Positions 16,536 through 25,163 of a stretch of 64,000 nucleotides of DNA are shown here, piece after piece. This DNA comes from Megasphaera paucivorans. GTDB lineage: Bacteria; Bacillota; Negativicutes; Veillonellales; Megasphaeraceae. The first letter of the stretch is position 1. The number at the start of each line of letters is the position of its first letter. The notes under the pieces were generated by a model. That model did not search any database. It saw nothing but the letters and a program-made list of their open reading frames with translations, and was not told the DNA's origin. Both the position numbers and the translations under genes were made by a program. Location of the stretch: the NCBI RefSeq assembly GCF_900103535.1, contig NZ_FNHQ01000009.1:37730-101729 (forward strand), in the 5' to 3' direction.

Positions 16536-16618
16536 TATAATGAATCTTAAGAAACGAAATTTGTTTACAGCAAATTTTCACTGGAGCACTATCAGTTAGC
16601 CGCTGATAGTGCTTTTTT
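16536..16618 (+). ncRNA. Candidate short RNA divergent from parA
   Basis: An extended -10 box (TGCTATAAT, hexamer at 16536-16541) is followed about 45 bases later by a perfect 11-bp stem, AGCACTATCAG (16585-16595) with CTGATAGTGCT (16603-16613), and then a T-run on the plus strand. This would give an RNA of about 70 bases. No plus-strand gene ends here, so the terminator has no other obvious use. No good -35 box is seen. Countertranscript or incompatibility-type RNA is inferred. Confidence 0.4.
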
Positions 16619-16630
16619 CATACCCCAACT

Positions 16631-17068
16631 TCATCTTCCTTTGATCCTTACCAAAGTCCCACCCAGCTTCATATCGGGACGTGCCGTAAAATAATAGTCG
16701 CCACTATATTCGATAGACGTTGGAAGCCAGGTCATCCATTCTTCTTCATCTGAGAAATACGGTGCATAAACTTCACAACTACTACCACACGTGAATTCAA
16801 TGTCTGTGCCTTCCATTTCGAACCTACCGGCTGAATTTCGGACTAAGCGCCCTGTTCTGCTTATGGCCGCATACATGCGCTTTAAACGCCAGTCACTTTC
16901 ATCGAATGCATTACTACCTAGCCCCAATAAATGCTTTACATAGGTTCTCTCTTCTTCTGTTGCCTTTTCTGGATTGAATTCGTTCTGAATCCATGCTAAA
17001 TCATCAACCAACGCTCTGATGATTGGAGCAGCCTTTTTAAATCGTTCAATCATGCCTTGTCTCAACAT
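16631..17068 (-). CDS. DUF5348-domain protein
   Basis: 145 residues from the ATG at 17068, which follows GGGAGG; an in-frame TTG at 17089 lies upstream of that site and is not the start. The N-terminal half is helical (FKKAAPIIRALVDDLAWIQNEF). The C-terminal half (about 75-145) is a small beta-rich domain, beginning RTGRLVRNSAGRFEM with later CGSSCEVY and WLPTSIEYSGDYYF, which matches the DUF5348 family often found on Firmicute mobile elements. Role unknown. It is the last element gene before the chromosomal rlmD terminator and may mark the element edge. Confidence 0.7.
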   Translation of the reverse strand: MLRQGMIERFKKAAPIIRALVDDLAWIQNEFNPEKATEEERTYVKHLLGLGSNAFDESDWRLKRMYAAISRTGRLVRNSAGRFEMEGTDIEFTCGSSCEVYAPYFSDEEEWMTWLPTSIEYSGDYYFTARPDMKLGGTLVRIKGR

Positions 17069-17090
17069 TTCTTTTCCTCCCTTTTGCAAA

Positions 17091-17124
17091 TAAAAAAGAC
17101 GCCCAATACGAATATTGAACGTCT
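17091..17124 (-). terminator. Intrinsic terminator after the rlmD operon
   Basis: Reading the minus strand: stem AGACGTTCAATA, loop TTCG, TATTGGGCGTCT, then six T. Two internal pairs are G-U wobbles. It lies about 190 bases beyond the rlmD stop and just upstream of the DUF5348 gene, so it separates the chromosomal operon from the element. The 17125-17316 gap otherwise shows only weak hairpins (GTAGT-CCTTA-ACTAC near 17235; CATCTTT-TTTTAC-AAAGATG near 17263). Confidence 0.7.
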
Positions 17125-17316
17125 AATAATAAACTCATTATTTTATTGTAGAATCAAATTCTCTTGACTGACGAAATAAGCAATTTCTTGTGTCTACTCA
17201 TACTAGGTTGATAACTACCGAGACATTGATGTAGTCCTTAACTACTTTTTTGCGCTCAAAACCATCTTTTTTTACAAAGATGCAATGGCGGTAAAAGTAC
17301 CGGAAATTAAGGATTT

Positions 17317-18703
17317 CTACATAGTATGGCGTTGTATCAACGCTACACACTCGACGTGGTGCGTTCTACTAAACAGGTCTACGGGTTGAGCTTTTACTGC
17401 GGTGTAGCCGTGTTGCGTCAGGTATTCCAGATCTCGTGCGAGGGTTGCCGGATTACAGGATACATAGACGACTCGTTTAGGTTTTACTCTTGCAATGGCT
17501 GCTAATACTTTTTCTTCACAGCCTGCTCTCGGCGGGTCAAGAATAATGACATCGGGATGGATGCCGCTTCCAATGAGTTCCGGCAGTTTATAGGCGGCAT
17601 CCCCCAGAATGAATTCGGCATTGTGTATTTTATTTTCCCTGGCATTTTTTATGGCGTCGTGAATCGCCGGGGCTACGATTTCTATCCCATATACTTGTTT
17701 TGCCCGTTGGGCTAAAAACAGGGTGATCGTACCAGTACCACAGTAGACATCAGCTACGGTTTCATTTCCTGAGAGGTTGGCAAATTCCAAGGCTGTTTCA
17801 TATAGCTTTTGTGCTTGTTCACTGTTCACCTGGAAGAAAGACTGCGCAGAAATGTTGAATTTCAGGGTTCCAATGGAATCATGAATCGTTTCACTGCCAT
17901 AAATTTTCTTTGTTTTTTCGCCCAATATAACATTCGTATGACGTTTATTAATATTTTGTACGACACTGGCAAGTCCTGGGATGGCCGTTTTCAGCATGCG
18001 TACCAATTCCTTCATATGCGGTACCATATCGCCTGCTGTCACGAGGCATACCATGACTTCTCCCGTATGTACGCCAACGCGGCCCATAATATGACGGACA
18101 ATACCCGTTTCTTTATCTTCATTATAGGCAGGAATTTTATATTGTTTCATCCATTCCCGCACTACTGCGACAATTTGATTGTTTTGTTCTTTTTGTATGG
18201 CACAATTTTCCACATTGATAACACGATGTGTCGAAGCAGCAAAACAGCCTATATCTAACTTTCCTTTTGCTTTGGAGGATACTGGAAATTGCATTTTATT
18301 GCGATAGGCCCATGGATCTGCCGCCCCCCAACGTCGGCAGCACCGTTAAATTCTTCAGGTGCCCGATCCGTTCCAATGCATCCTTGACCTGCTGCTGTTT
18401 TTCCATCAGTTCTGCCGAATAGCTCAGATGCTGGAGCTGACAGCCCCCGCAGCGATTATAGACAGGACATAACGGTTTAACGCGGTCCTTAGCTGGTTCA
18501 AGAATTTTGAGCAGCGTTCCTGTGGCATATTGCTTTTTTACAAATTCGATTCGTGCTTCCACCGTTTCCTTCGGCAGAGCAAACGGAACAAAAACTGTAA
18601 AATCTTCATATCTTCCAATGCCTTCGCCATTAGAGCCAAGGCTTTTTATTTCTATTGTATAGGTTTTCCCTTTTTCTACGGGAACTTGACGATTCATTTT
18701 CAT
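17317..18703 (-). pseudogene. rlmD: 23S rRNA (uracil-5-)-methyltransferase, RumA/RlmD family, with one-base frameshift
   Basis: Two reading frames together make one RlmD-type enzyme of about 461 residues. The upstream piece (18296-18703) holds the TRAM domain and the iron-sulfur motif CPVYNRCGGC. The downstream piece (17317-18294) holds the fourth cysteine (VENCAIQ), the SAM site (DVYCGTGTITLFL), LDPPRAGC with YVSCNPATLARDL, and the catalytic cysteine. The frames join in a run of six C on the plus strand at 18324-18329; removing one base restores an uninterrupted family sequence. This may be a sequencing error, slippage or a real inactivation. The ATG at 18703 follows TGAGGATAT. It is last in the deoB-deoA series. 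Confidence 0.75.
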
Positions 18704-18716
18704 ACATATATCCTCA

Positions 18717-20024
18717 TTACTCTGTAATTATTTCACTTACAACGGGTTTCTGATCCCTGCAAGGTGTTGCTTCTACAATAATCTGGTCCGCACATTGCTG
18801 TGCCAGCGTCTGCATATCGGCGCGTGCATTGCCGTACAAGGTAAACAAGACTTCTCCGGCGTGTATTTCATCATATACTTCTTTGAACAACCGGATACCT
18901 ACTACGGGATCCACGGTGTCCTCCTTGCGGGCACGGCCGGCTCCCATGGTCATCGCGACAGCACCCAGTGCCCGGCCATGAATCGCCGTAATATATCCGC
19001 TTTCCGTGGAGACTGCCGTAAATACCTTCGGCGCTTTTGTCAGTGGACGCTTCCCGATCCAGGATACGCTTCCGTGCTGTGCTCCTACAAACTGCTTAAA
19101 TTTTGCAAGCCCGGCGCCGGAGGCTACCAACTGCTGTATACGTTTACGTCCTTCTGCTTCTGTTTTTGCTTTTTGTCCCATGACGAGCATCTGCGTCCCA
19201 ATCGCTTCCACGACTGTCATGAGCCGCTTGCCGCCATGTCCTGACAAGGCTTCTACTGCTTCATCTACTTCAAGACTGTTGCCGATAGCAGTTCCCAGAG
19301 GAGCTTCCATCGAGGTAATAACCGCGGTCGTAGGCCGGTGTGCCAGTTTTCCTATCTGTACCATCGTATGAGCCAGTTTCCGTGCTTCTTCACAGGTCTT
19401 CATGAATGCGCCATCACCATATTTGACATCCAGAACGATAGCATCTGCTCCGGATGCTATTTTTTTGCTCATTATGGAACTGGCAATAAGGGGAATACTT
19501 GCAACAGTTCCTGTTGCGTCACGCAATGCATACAAAAGTTTATCAGCCGGTGCTATTTTTGCAGATTGGCCGATAACGGAAATACCGATCCGTCGAACTT
19601 GCTCCAGAAACTCTGTTTGTGTCAGTTCCGTGCGAAATCCGGGAATCGATTCCAGTTTATCGATCGTACCTCCCGTAAAGCCCAAGCCGCGCCCGCTCAT
19701 TTTAGCTACGGGTACACCTGCTGCCGCAACCAAAGGTGCCACAATAAGGGTTGTCGTATCCGCAATGCCTCCGGTACTATGTTTATCTACTTTGATTCCG
19801 GAAACAGAGGACAAATCCACGACATCCCCGGAATGAGACATCGCCTTCGTAAGTTCTGTCGTTTCTTCGGCTGTCATTCCGTTGAGATATACCGCCATCA
19901 GCCACGCTGCTGCTTGATAATCTGTGATTTTTCCCTGTGTATAGTCATGAATAAAGCGATCAATTTCTGATGCTGTCAGTACTAATCCATCTCGTTTATG
20001 TTCAATACAATCAATAGGCCACAC
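18717..20024 (-). CDS. deoA: Pyrimidine-nucleoside (thymidine) phosphorylase
   Basis: 435 residues from a GTG start at 20024, chosen because GAGGTG precedes it by 6 bases and the product then starts VWPIDCIEHKRDG as in the family; the ATG at 20048 lies before this site. It splits thymidine, deoxyuridine or uridine with phosphate into base and (deoxy)ribose-1-phosphate. Family motifs: KVDKHSTGGIADTT phosphate loop (about 77-90), KMSGRGLGFTGGTIDKLESI, then SIMSKKIASGADAIVLDVK and the GAFM substrate region. It follows deoB by 24 bases, so its sugar-phosphate product is handed to phosphopentomutase. Confidence 0.95.
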   Translation of the reverse strand: MWPIDCIEHKRDGLVLTASEIDRFIHDYTQGKITDYQAAAWLMAVYLNGMTAEETTELTKAMSHSGDVVDLSSVSGIKVDKHSTGGIADTTTLIVAPLVAAAGVPVAKMSGRGLGFTGGTIDKLESIPGFRTELTQTEFLEQVRRIGISVIGQSAKIAPADKLLYALRDATGTVASIPLIASSIMSKKIASGADAIVLDVKYGDGAFMKTCEEARKLAHTMVQIGKLAHRPTTAVITSMEAPLGTAIGNSLEVDEAVEALSGHGGKRLMTVVEAIGTQMLVMGQKAKTEAEGRKRIQQLVASGAGLAKFKQFVGAQHGSVSWIGKRPLTKAPKVFTAVSTESGYITAIHGRALGAVAMTMGAGRARKEDTVDPVVGIRLFKEVYDEIHAGEVLFTLYGNARADMQTLAQQCADQIIVEATPCRDQKPVVSEIITE

Positions 20025-20048
20025 CGTATTCACCTCACTATGAAACAA

Positions 20049-21224
20049 TTATTTCAGGTGCTGCAGGAAACTTGTCCCGAAGGTTAATTTTTGCAATTTG
20101 AAATTTTCCATGATCGTTTGTCCCAAATCCGCATACGTAGTACGTACTCCCAGGTCTGCCGTCTGCTGTAATGCCGGGCTGTATACGAGCAGCGGAACTT
20201 GTTCTCTTGTATGGTCCGTTCCCGTCCACGTAGGATCATTTCCATGATCTGCTGTAATCAATACGACATCTTCCTCATTTAACTGCGGCAGCAAAGCACC
20301 TAATGCTTGGTCAAATTCCTCAATACACCGCCCGTAGCCTGCCGGATTGCGTCGATGTCCGTACATACTGTCAAAATCAACCAAGTTTACCATAATGATT
20401 CCTGCATCCCTATGGTGTCTTTGCAGCTGTTGACTCAAAATCTGCATTCCTTCCTTGTTGTCAGCCGTATGATACGATTCCGTAAGTCCTATATGGGCAT
20501 AAATATCACCGATTTTCCCAATACCAACGGCCATAAGGCCCGCTTCGGAGGCATAAGAAAACACCATTTTTCGTTCAGGCATACGACTGTAATCGCGGCG
20601 GTCTCCCGTCCGAATAAAATTTCCCTGAACGCCAATAAAAGGCCGTGCAATAATTCGTCCGCATTCATACGGACCTACACACACCTGCCTGCGAGTAATT
20701 TCACAAATACGGTAGAGTTCCTCCAGCGGTATGACATCTGTGTGTGCCGCTATTTGGAATACACTATCCGCTGATGTATACACGATGGGGGCCTTGGTAC
20801 GAAAATGTTCCGGTCCCAGTCGTTCAATAATTTCTGTTCCTGACGCTATTTCATTCCCGATATAAGAATGTCCGGTCTTTTCCGTAAAAGTCTGCAGCAA
20901 CTCCGCAGGAAATGCATGATAAAAAACGGGGAATGGTCTTTCGACCGGATTCCCCATCATTTCCCAATGACCACTGGTCGTATCCTTACCGGCAGAGATT
21001 TCCCTCATTACACCGTAAGAACCGACCACATGATCCGTATGTTGCTGTAATTTCACTATATTTCCCAGACCCAGGCGAAGTAGATTCGGTATATGCATTC
21101 CTTCTACGGCTGCATCGATATGTTCCAACGTATTCGCTCCTTCGTCGCCGAAAGCTGCCGCATCCGGAGCATGGCCTGCTCCCACACTGTCCATAACAAT
21201 AACAATCATCCGTTTGAAGTTCAT
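20049..21224 (-). CDS. deoB: Phosphopentomutase
   Basis: 391 residues from the ATG at 21224, which follows AGGAGG. A longer frame extends upstream but overlaps the Nudix gene and lacks a site. It interconverts (deoxy)ribose-1- and 5-phosphates, linking nucleoside breakdown to the pentose pathway. Alkaline-phosphatase-fold metal motifs are present: IVIVMDSVGAGHAPD at the N-terminus, GANTLEHI, the TSGHWEMMG segment (nucleophile threonine), YTSADSVFQIAAH, LVDFDSMYGHRR and ADHGNDPTWTGTDHTRE. It lies between the Nudix hydrolase and deoA in a nucleoside salvage series. Confidence 0.96.
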   Translation of the reverse strand: MNFKRMIVIVMDSVGAGHAPDAAAFGDEGANTLEHIDAAVEGMHIPNLLRLGLGNIVKLQQHTDHVVGSYGVMREISAGKDTTSGHWEMMGNPVERPFPVFYHAFPAELLQTFTEKTGHSYIGNEIASGTEIIERLGPEHFRTKAPIVYTSADSVFQIAAHTDVIPLEELYRICEITRRQVCVGPYECGRIIARPFIGVQGNFIRTGDRRDYSRMPERKMVFSYASEAGLMAVGIGKIGDIYAHIGLTESYHTADNKEGMQILSQQLQRHHRDAGIIMVNLVDFDSMYGHRRNPAGYGRCIEEFDQALGALLPQLNEEDVVLITADHGNDPTWTGTDHTREQVPLLVYSPALQQTADLGVRTTYADLGQTIMENFKLQKLTFGTSFLQHLK

Positions 21225-21243
21225 CAGAATCGCCTCCTGGAAA

Positions 21244-21792
21244 TCATACTCCCCGCAGATAGGGCCGAGCTTTTGCAAAACAAGCAATCGTTTTAGCATC
21301 AATAATGCCGCCGTCAAGAATAAGCTGTTCCATTTCTTTTGGCGTATACCGTTCCAGATTTACAAACTCATCCTCATCGAGATGCTGTTTGCTTTGCTTT
21401 AATTGCCTTGCCAGATATAAATAAATCTTTTCATCACAAAACCCCGGTGATGTATATACAAACCCCAAAGAAATCAGTTCATCGCATGTGACGCCGGCCT
21501 CTTCTTCCAATTCACGGGACGCACAAATATCAGGATTTTCACCATCCATCTCGATTTTCCCGGCCGGAACTTCAAGCATCGGCTGCGAAGCCGCATACCG
21601 ATACTGTCGAACAAGGATGATCCTGCCATCATCGGTAAGCGGCAGGATAGCGCTGGCACCATGATGCCAGACCGCTTCCCGCGTAGAGGTAATATCACTG
21701 TCGTTGATCCGGACCGTGTCCACGGTTACATGAAGGACGCGGCCAGTCATAATTTCTTTGCGGTCAATCATTTTTTCAACACTGATACTCAT
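21244..21792 (-). CDS. nudF: Nudix hydrolase, ADP-ribose pyrophosphatase type
   Basis: 182 residues. The extended Nudix box GKIEMDGENPDICASRELEE followed by EAG runs at about residues 79-101. The upstream LVRQYRYA and downstream YTSPGFCDEKIYLYLA segments match the ADP-ribose pyrophosphatase branch. The likely reaction is ADP-ribose to AMP and ribose-5-phosphate, which would supply ribose phosphate to the same pathway as the following deoB. It starts 12 bases after the dut stop and ends 19 bases before deoB. Exact substrate is inferred from subfamily resemblance. Confidence 0.85.
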   Translation of the reverse strand: MSISVEKMIDRKEIMTGRVLHVTVDTVRINDSDITSTREAVWHHGASAILPLTDDGRIILVRQYRYAASQPMLEVPAGKIEMDGENPDICASRELEEEAGVTCDELISLGFVYTSPGFCDEKIYLYLARQLKQSKQHLDEDEFVNLERYTPKEMEQLILDGGIIDAKTIACFAKARPYLRGV

Positions 21793-21804
21793 GCTATTTG
21801 CTCC

Positions 21805-22254
21805 TTACCGCAATCCAGTACTGCCAAAACCGCCAATACGGCTGCCTTGTGCCTGATCATCGCGCGTAATCAAATATTTTACAAATATTCCCTGTCCAAT
21901 ACGTTCGCCCTTTGCAATAGAAAAGGGTTCAGACTGGGTATTGTAATAGGCGATCATAATATGACCTTCATTATCGGGATTATTGTAATAGTCGCTGTCG
22001 ATGACACCCACGCTGTTGACAAGCATCAGTCCGTTCTTAATAGAAATACCCGAGCGGATATGAATTGCCAAATATTCATCGGCTTCCATGTAGGCTTTCA
22101 ATCCTGTCGGCACAATAGTTACAGCCTGCGGAGCAAGGACCGTATCCTCCGCTGCTTCTATATCGTAGCCCGCACTTGCCGCTGTCTTGCGGACAGGCAG
22201 ATGAATATGTTTCCCGGCATATGTCGTTACAATTTCAAAGCCTCTTCCTTCCAT
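21805..22254 (-). CDS. dut: Deoxyuridine triphosphatase (dUTPase)
   Basis: 149 residues, the usual length of trimeric dUTPases. All five motifs are visible: AGYDIEAAED (1), RSGISIKNG (2), GVIDSDYYNN with the DNEGHI extension (3), RIGQGIFVKY (4) and GSRIGGFGSTG at the C-terminus (5). It hydrolyses dUTP to dUMP, keeping uracil out of DNA and feeding thymidylate synthesis. It sits between pnp and the Nudix gene with very short gaps, so it is probably part of the rpsO-pnp-dut-deo unit. Confidence 0.95.
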   Translation of the reverse strand: MEGRGFEIVTTYAGKHIHLPVRKTAASAGYDIEAAEDTVLAPQAVTIVPTGLKAYMEADEYLAIHIRSGISIKNGLMLVNSVGVIDSDYYNNPDNEGHIMIAYYNTQSEPFSIAKGERIGQGIFVKYLITRDDQAQGSRIGGFGSTGLR

Positions 22255-22264
22255 AACTCACACC

Positions 22265-24442
22265 TTACTTTCTGTCACGGTATTCCCGATTGCCGCGGGG
22301 ACTATGATTACTGCGGGGACCGCGGTCGCGATCACGGTGAAAAGAAGAAGTATCTTCATTTTCACATCCCGGCAGCAATGCCTTGCGCGACAAATTGATA
22401 CGGCCCTGTCCATCAATTTCCACACATTTGACCATGATTTCATCACCGATATTTACTACATCTTCAACTTTTTCTACCCGTTCTTTGGCAAGCTGGGAGA
22501 TATGGACTAACCCTTCTTTTCCCGGCAGTACTTCAACAAAAGCACCAAAAGCCATGATTCGAGTTACTTTCCCTACATATGTTTTGCCTACTTCGACATC
22601 CTGGGTCAGACGTTTCACCCAATCCTGTGCCTTTAAACCGCCTTCTGCATCGACTGATGCGATATATATAACGCCCGTATCATCAATGTCAATCTTAGCA
22701 CCTGTTTCCTCGGTGATCTTTTTAATGATCTTGCCGCCAGGTCCAATGACATCGCGGATTTTATCCGGATTAATATGCATGGTGATAATACGCGGTGCAT
22801 ACGGTGACATTTCTTTTCTTGATTCCGGAATCGCTTCAAGCATTTTTCCCATAATAAAGATACGGCCTTCATGAGCCTGTTTTAATGCCTGCTGCAATAT
22901 TTCACGGCTGAGACCTTTGATTTTGATATCCATCTGAATCGCGGTAACACCTTGCAGGGTCCCCGCTACTTTAAAGTCCATATCGCCCAGTGCATCTTCC
23001 ATCCCTTGAATATCCGTCAGGATAGTAAAGTCATTTCCCTTGGTAACAAGCCCCATAGCTACACCGGCAACGGGAGCTTGAATAGGCACTCCTGCATCCA
23101 TCAGTGCCAGCGTACTGCCGCACACACTGCCCATCGAACTGGAACCATTCGATTCAAGAACTTCCGATACAACGCGGATAGCATACGGAAATTCTTCTTC
23201 TGTTGGCATAACCTGTGTCAGTGCCCGTTCAGCTAATTTGCCATGACCGATTTCCCGGCGTCCCGGTCCACGGGAGGATTTGGTTTCTCCCACGCAGAAC
23301 GACGGAAAATTATAATGATGCATATAACGGCGTTCTGTTTCCGTACCCACTCCATCGATGTGCTGTGCTTCGGACAGCGGTGCCACCGTAGCAATACTCA
23401 ATACCTGTGTCTGTCCGCGCGTAAACAATCCCGTACCATGAGTCCGTTTGAAAAGACCCACTTCGCAACTGACAGGACGAACTTCATCGACACGCCGGCC
23501 ATCCGGACGAATCTTATCTACAGCAATCATATGACGAACGATTTCCTTGATCATTTTCTGGGTAATTTCAGCAACTTCCTTTTCATTATCCGGATAGATA
23601 TCTGCAAAGTGTTCATAAATATCAGCTTCTACAGCATTCATTTTTTCTTCACGAGCCATTTTATCAGCATCACAGATAGCTTCCTTCATAGCCGCTTCAC
23701 CATATGCATGGACAGCTTCTACAATATCTGCATCCGGTTCTGCTTCCACAAATTCCTGCTTAGGCACGCTGATTTCATCAAGAAAACTATTTTGGAATTC
23801 AACAACCTTTTTGATTTCTTCATGAGCAAACATGATAGCATCCAGAATATCGGCTTCCGGAACTTGTTTGGCTCCCCCTTCTACCATAAGGATAGCATCT
23901 TTTGTACCGGCTACCACAATATCCATATCACTGACTTCATTCTGTGCCACTGTCGGATTGGCTACAAACTGACCATCCACACGGCCTACACGGACGCCGG
24001 CAATCGGACCAGCCCAAGGCAACTGGGACATCGCCAATGATACGGAAGCCCCGATCATGGCGGCTACTTCCGGCGCATTGTCCGGGTCTACACACATATC
24101 ATAAGCAACTACATGGACATCATGACGATACGTTTTAGGGAACAGCGGGCGAATCGGACGATCAATAAGACGAGCAAATAATGTAGCCGATTCAGGTGGT
24201 TTCCCTTCTCGTTTAATAAAACCGCCGGGAATTTTCCCTACGGAATACATTTTTTCTTCATAATCAACGGTTAACGGGAAAAAATCCGCATCCGGTCTTG
24301 CATCCTTTGAGCCAGTAGCCGTAACAAGTACTGCTGTATCACCATATCGTACCAATGCAGCACCGCTGGCCTGCTTTGCCAACTTACCCGTTTCAATAAT
24401 CAGCGGGCGGCCGGCGAAATCCATTTGGAATACTTTTTCCAT
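22265..24442 (-). CDS. pnp: Polyribonucleotide nucleotidyltransferase (PNPase)
   Basis: 725 residues. Two RNase PH-like domains ([20 protein letters not shown] early; [20 protein letters not shown] and [20 protein letters not shown] in the second), then a KH domain ([20 protein letters not shown], about 570-590) and an S1 domain ([20 protein letters not shown]). A basic, R- and N-rich tail of about 30 residues ends the protein. PNPase degrades RNA by phosphorolysis from the 3' end and works in the degradosome. Adjacent rpsO is the classical neighbour. The ATG at 24442 follows GAGGAATTGG. Confidence 0.97.
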   Translation of the reverse strand: MEKVFQMDFAGRPLIIETGKLAKQASGAALVRYGDTAVLVTATGSKDARPDADFFPLTVDYEEKMYSVGKIPGGFIKREGKPPESATLFARLIDRPIRPLFPKTYRHDVHVVAYDMCVDPDNAPEVAAMIGASVSLAMSQLPWAGPIAGVRVGRVDGQFVANPTVAQNEVSDMDIVVAGTKDAILMVEGGAKQVPEADILDAIMFAHEEIKKVVEFQNSFLDEISVPKQEFVEAEPDADIVEAVHAYGEAAMKEAICDADKMAREEKMNAVEADIYEHFADIYPDNEKEVAEITQKMIKEIVRHMIAVDKIRPDGRRVDEVRPVSCEVGLFKRTHGTGLFTRGQTQVLSIATVAPLSEAQHIDGVGTETERRYMHHYNFPSFCVGETKSSRGPGRREIGHGKLAERALTQVMPTEEEFPYAIRVVSEVLESNGSSSMGSVCGSTLALMDAGVPIQAPVAGVAMGLVTKGNDFTILTDIQGMEDALGDMDFKVAGTLQGVTAIQMDIKIKGLSREILQQALKQAHEGRIFIMGKMLEAIPESRKEMSPYAPRIITMHINPDKIRDVIGPGGKIIKKITEETGAKIDIDDTGVIYIASVDAEGGLKAQDWVKRLTQDVEVGKTYVGKVTRIMAFGAFVEVLPGKEGLVHISQLAKERVEKVEDVVNIGDEIMVKCVEIDGQGRINLSRKALLPGCENEDTSSFHRDRDRGPRSNHSPRGNREYRDRK

Positions 24443-24575
24443 TCCAATTCCTCCTCTAATCCATTCAAAATTTTAATCTTAACATTATAATTTTACCATT
24501 AAATAAGTTTATATGAAAGTAAATTATAGGCCTTTTATCTTTTCTCCGGTAATAAAATTTTTTTTATCAGCGAAA

Positions 24576-24601
24576 AAGGCCGATGCATACGCATCGGCCT
24601 T
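24576..24601 (-). terminator. Intrinsic terminator between rpsO and pnp
   Basis: Perfect 11-bp stem AAGGCCGATGC/GCATCGGCCTT with a 4-base loop, followed on the minus strand by TTTTC. It lies directly after the rpsO stop, so pnp expression depends on read-through or on a separate promoter in the following 130 bases. Confidence 0.85.
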
Positions 24602-24613
24602 AAATGGGCAAGA

Positions 24614-24880
24614 TTATTTACGCAAGTTCAGTTTTTCGATAATTGCACGATACCGGTTCAAATCATGCTTTTTCAAGTATTCCAGCAAGTTGCGGCGCTG
24701 ACCTACAAGCTTCAGCAAACCGCGGCGGGATGCATGATCCTTTTTGTGGCTGCGAAGATGTTCCGTTAAATAGATAATGCGGCTGGTCAAAAGAGCTACC
24801 TGCACTTCCGGAGATCCCGTATCATTTTCATTTGCGCCGTATTTGGCAATAAGTTCTTTCTTTTCTTCTACATTTAACAT
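24614..24880 (-). CDS. rpsO: Ribosomal protein S15
   Basis: 88 residues from the ATG at 24880, after GGAGGAAACAACT; the TTG five codons earlier overlaps the ribosome-binding site. The sequence is typical S15: [36 protein letters not shown] and [17 protein letters not shown], with the helices that bind helices 20-22 of 16S rRNA. It assembles early into the small subunit. The 80-base leader can fold, as is common where S15 regulates its own synthesis. Confidence 0.98.
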   Translation of the reverse strand: MLNVEEKKELIAKYGANENDTGSPEVQVALLTSRIIYLTEHLRSHKKDHASRRGLLKLVGQRRNLLEYLKKHDLNRYRAIIEKLNLRK

Positions 24881-24920
24881 AGTTGTTTCCTCCAATAAAA
24901 TAGTATTCGCAAAATGCTAA

Positions 24921-24945
24921 GTGAGCGTCGGAGTCTTCGACACAC
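24921..24945 (-). promoter_or_regulatory. Hairpin in the rpsO leader (possible S15 autoregulatory site)
   Basis: In the minus-strand leader, GTG-T-GTCG and CGAC-G-CTCAC can pair around AAGACTC. Leader hairpins bound by S15 are known in several bacterial groups but have little sequence conservation, so this is only a structural candidate. Confidence 0.35.
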
Positions 24946-24967
24946 CTGGCACCCGTACGACATATGT

Positions 24968-24996
24968 ATTATACACTATCCCGCTGCTGATGTAAA
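24968..24996 (-). promoter_or_regulatory. Promoter of rpsO
   Basis: Reading the minus strand, TTTACA (24996-24991), 17 bases, TATAAT (24973-24968). The start would be near 24961, giving a leader of about 80 bases. The 24997-25107 stretch beyond it holds no gene. Confidence 0.75.
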
Positions 24997-25107
24997 GCAC
25001 TCCGGTCCGGCAGCTGCGTCCCTATATAATTCACTTTATATGTCAAAAAAGCAGGTCCATCGTTCCTGTTCCTTGCTAAAAGAGTATAATAAATCGCTAT
25101 GGATGCC

Positions 25108-25137
25108 TTGTAAAATCTCCCCCCATTAAGGTATACT
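25108..25137 (+). promoter_or_regulatory. Promoter of the FAD disulfide oxidoreductase gene
   Basis: TTGTAA (25108-25113), 18 bases, TATACT (25132-25137), about 26 bases ahead of the ATG. A second TATAAT at 25085-25090 lacks a matching -35 box. Confidence 0.5.
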
Positions 25138-25163
25138 AAAATCGTATGGAAAGGAGAATCACT

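Larger units (their letters stand above)
1..17080. mobile_element. Plasmid-like or integrated conjugative element (right part)
   Basis: This block combines a Trb/Tra type IV secretion cluster, a MobA/MobL relaxase, parA/parB, a replication protein with in-gene repeats, an ArdC antirestriction protein and an AbiE-like pair. All are hallmarks of a conjugative plasmid or integrative element. It abuts ordinary chromosomal genes at the rlmD terminator near 17.1 kb. The left end lies outside the window. No integrase and no att core were found here, so a plasmid integrated by other means, or an assembly join, remains possible. The right boundary is an estimate from gene content. Confidence 0.7.

Noticed and set aside
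16585..16618. Terminator of the parA operon
   Set aside because: The T-run lies on the plus strand, while parA is transcribed on the minus strand from the other side; it fits a divergent transcript better.
18296..18703. Independent small TRAM-domain protein
   Set aside because: The product stops right at a homopolymer and the next frame continues the same RlmD-type sequence, so it is half of one broken gene.
20038..20229. Minus-strand open frame overlapping the deoB 3' end
   Set aside because: It lies inside deoB in another frame, has no ribosome-binding site and no family resemblance.
21661..24040. Long plus-strand open frames across dut and pnp
   Set aside because: They are antisense shadows of strongly conserved minus-strand genes; their predicted products are rich in H, C and R with no family pattern.
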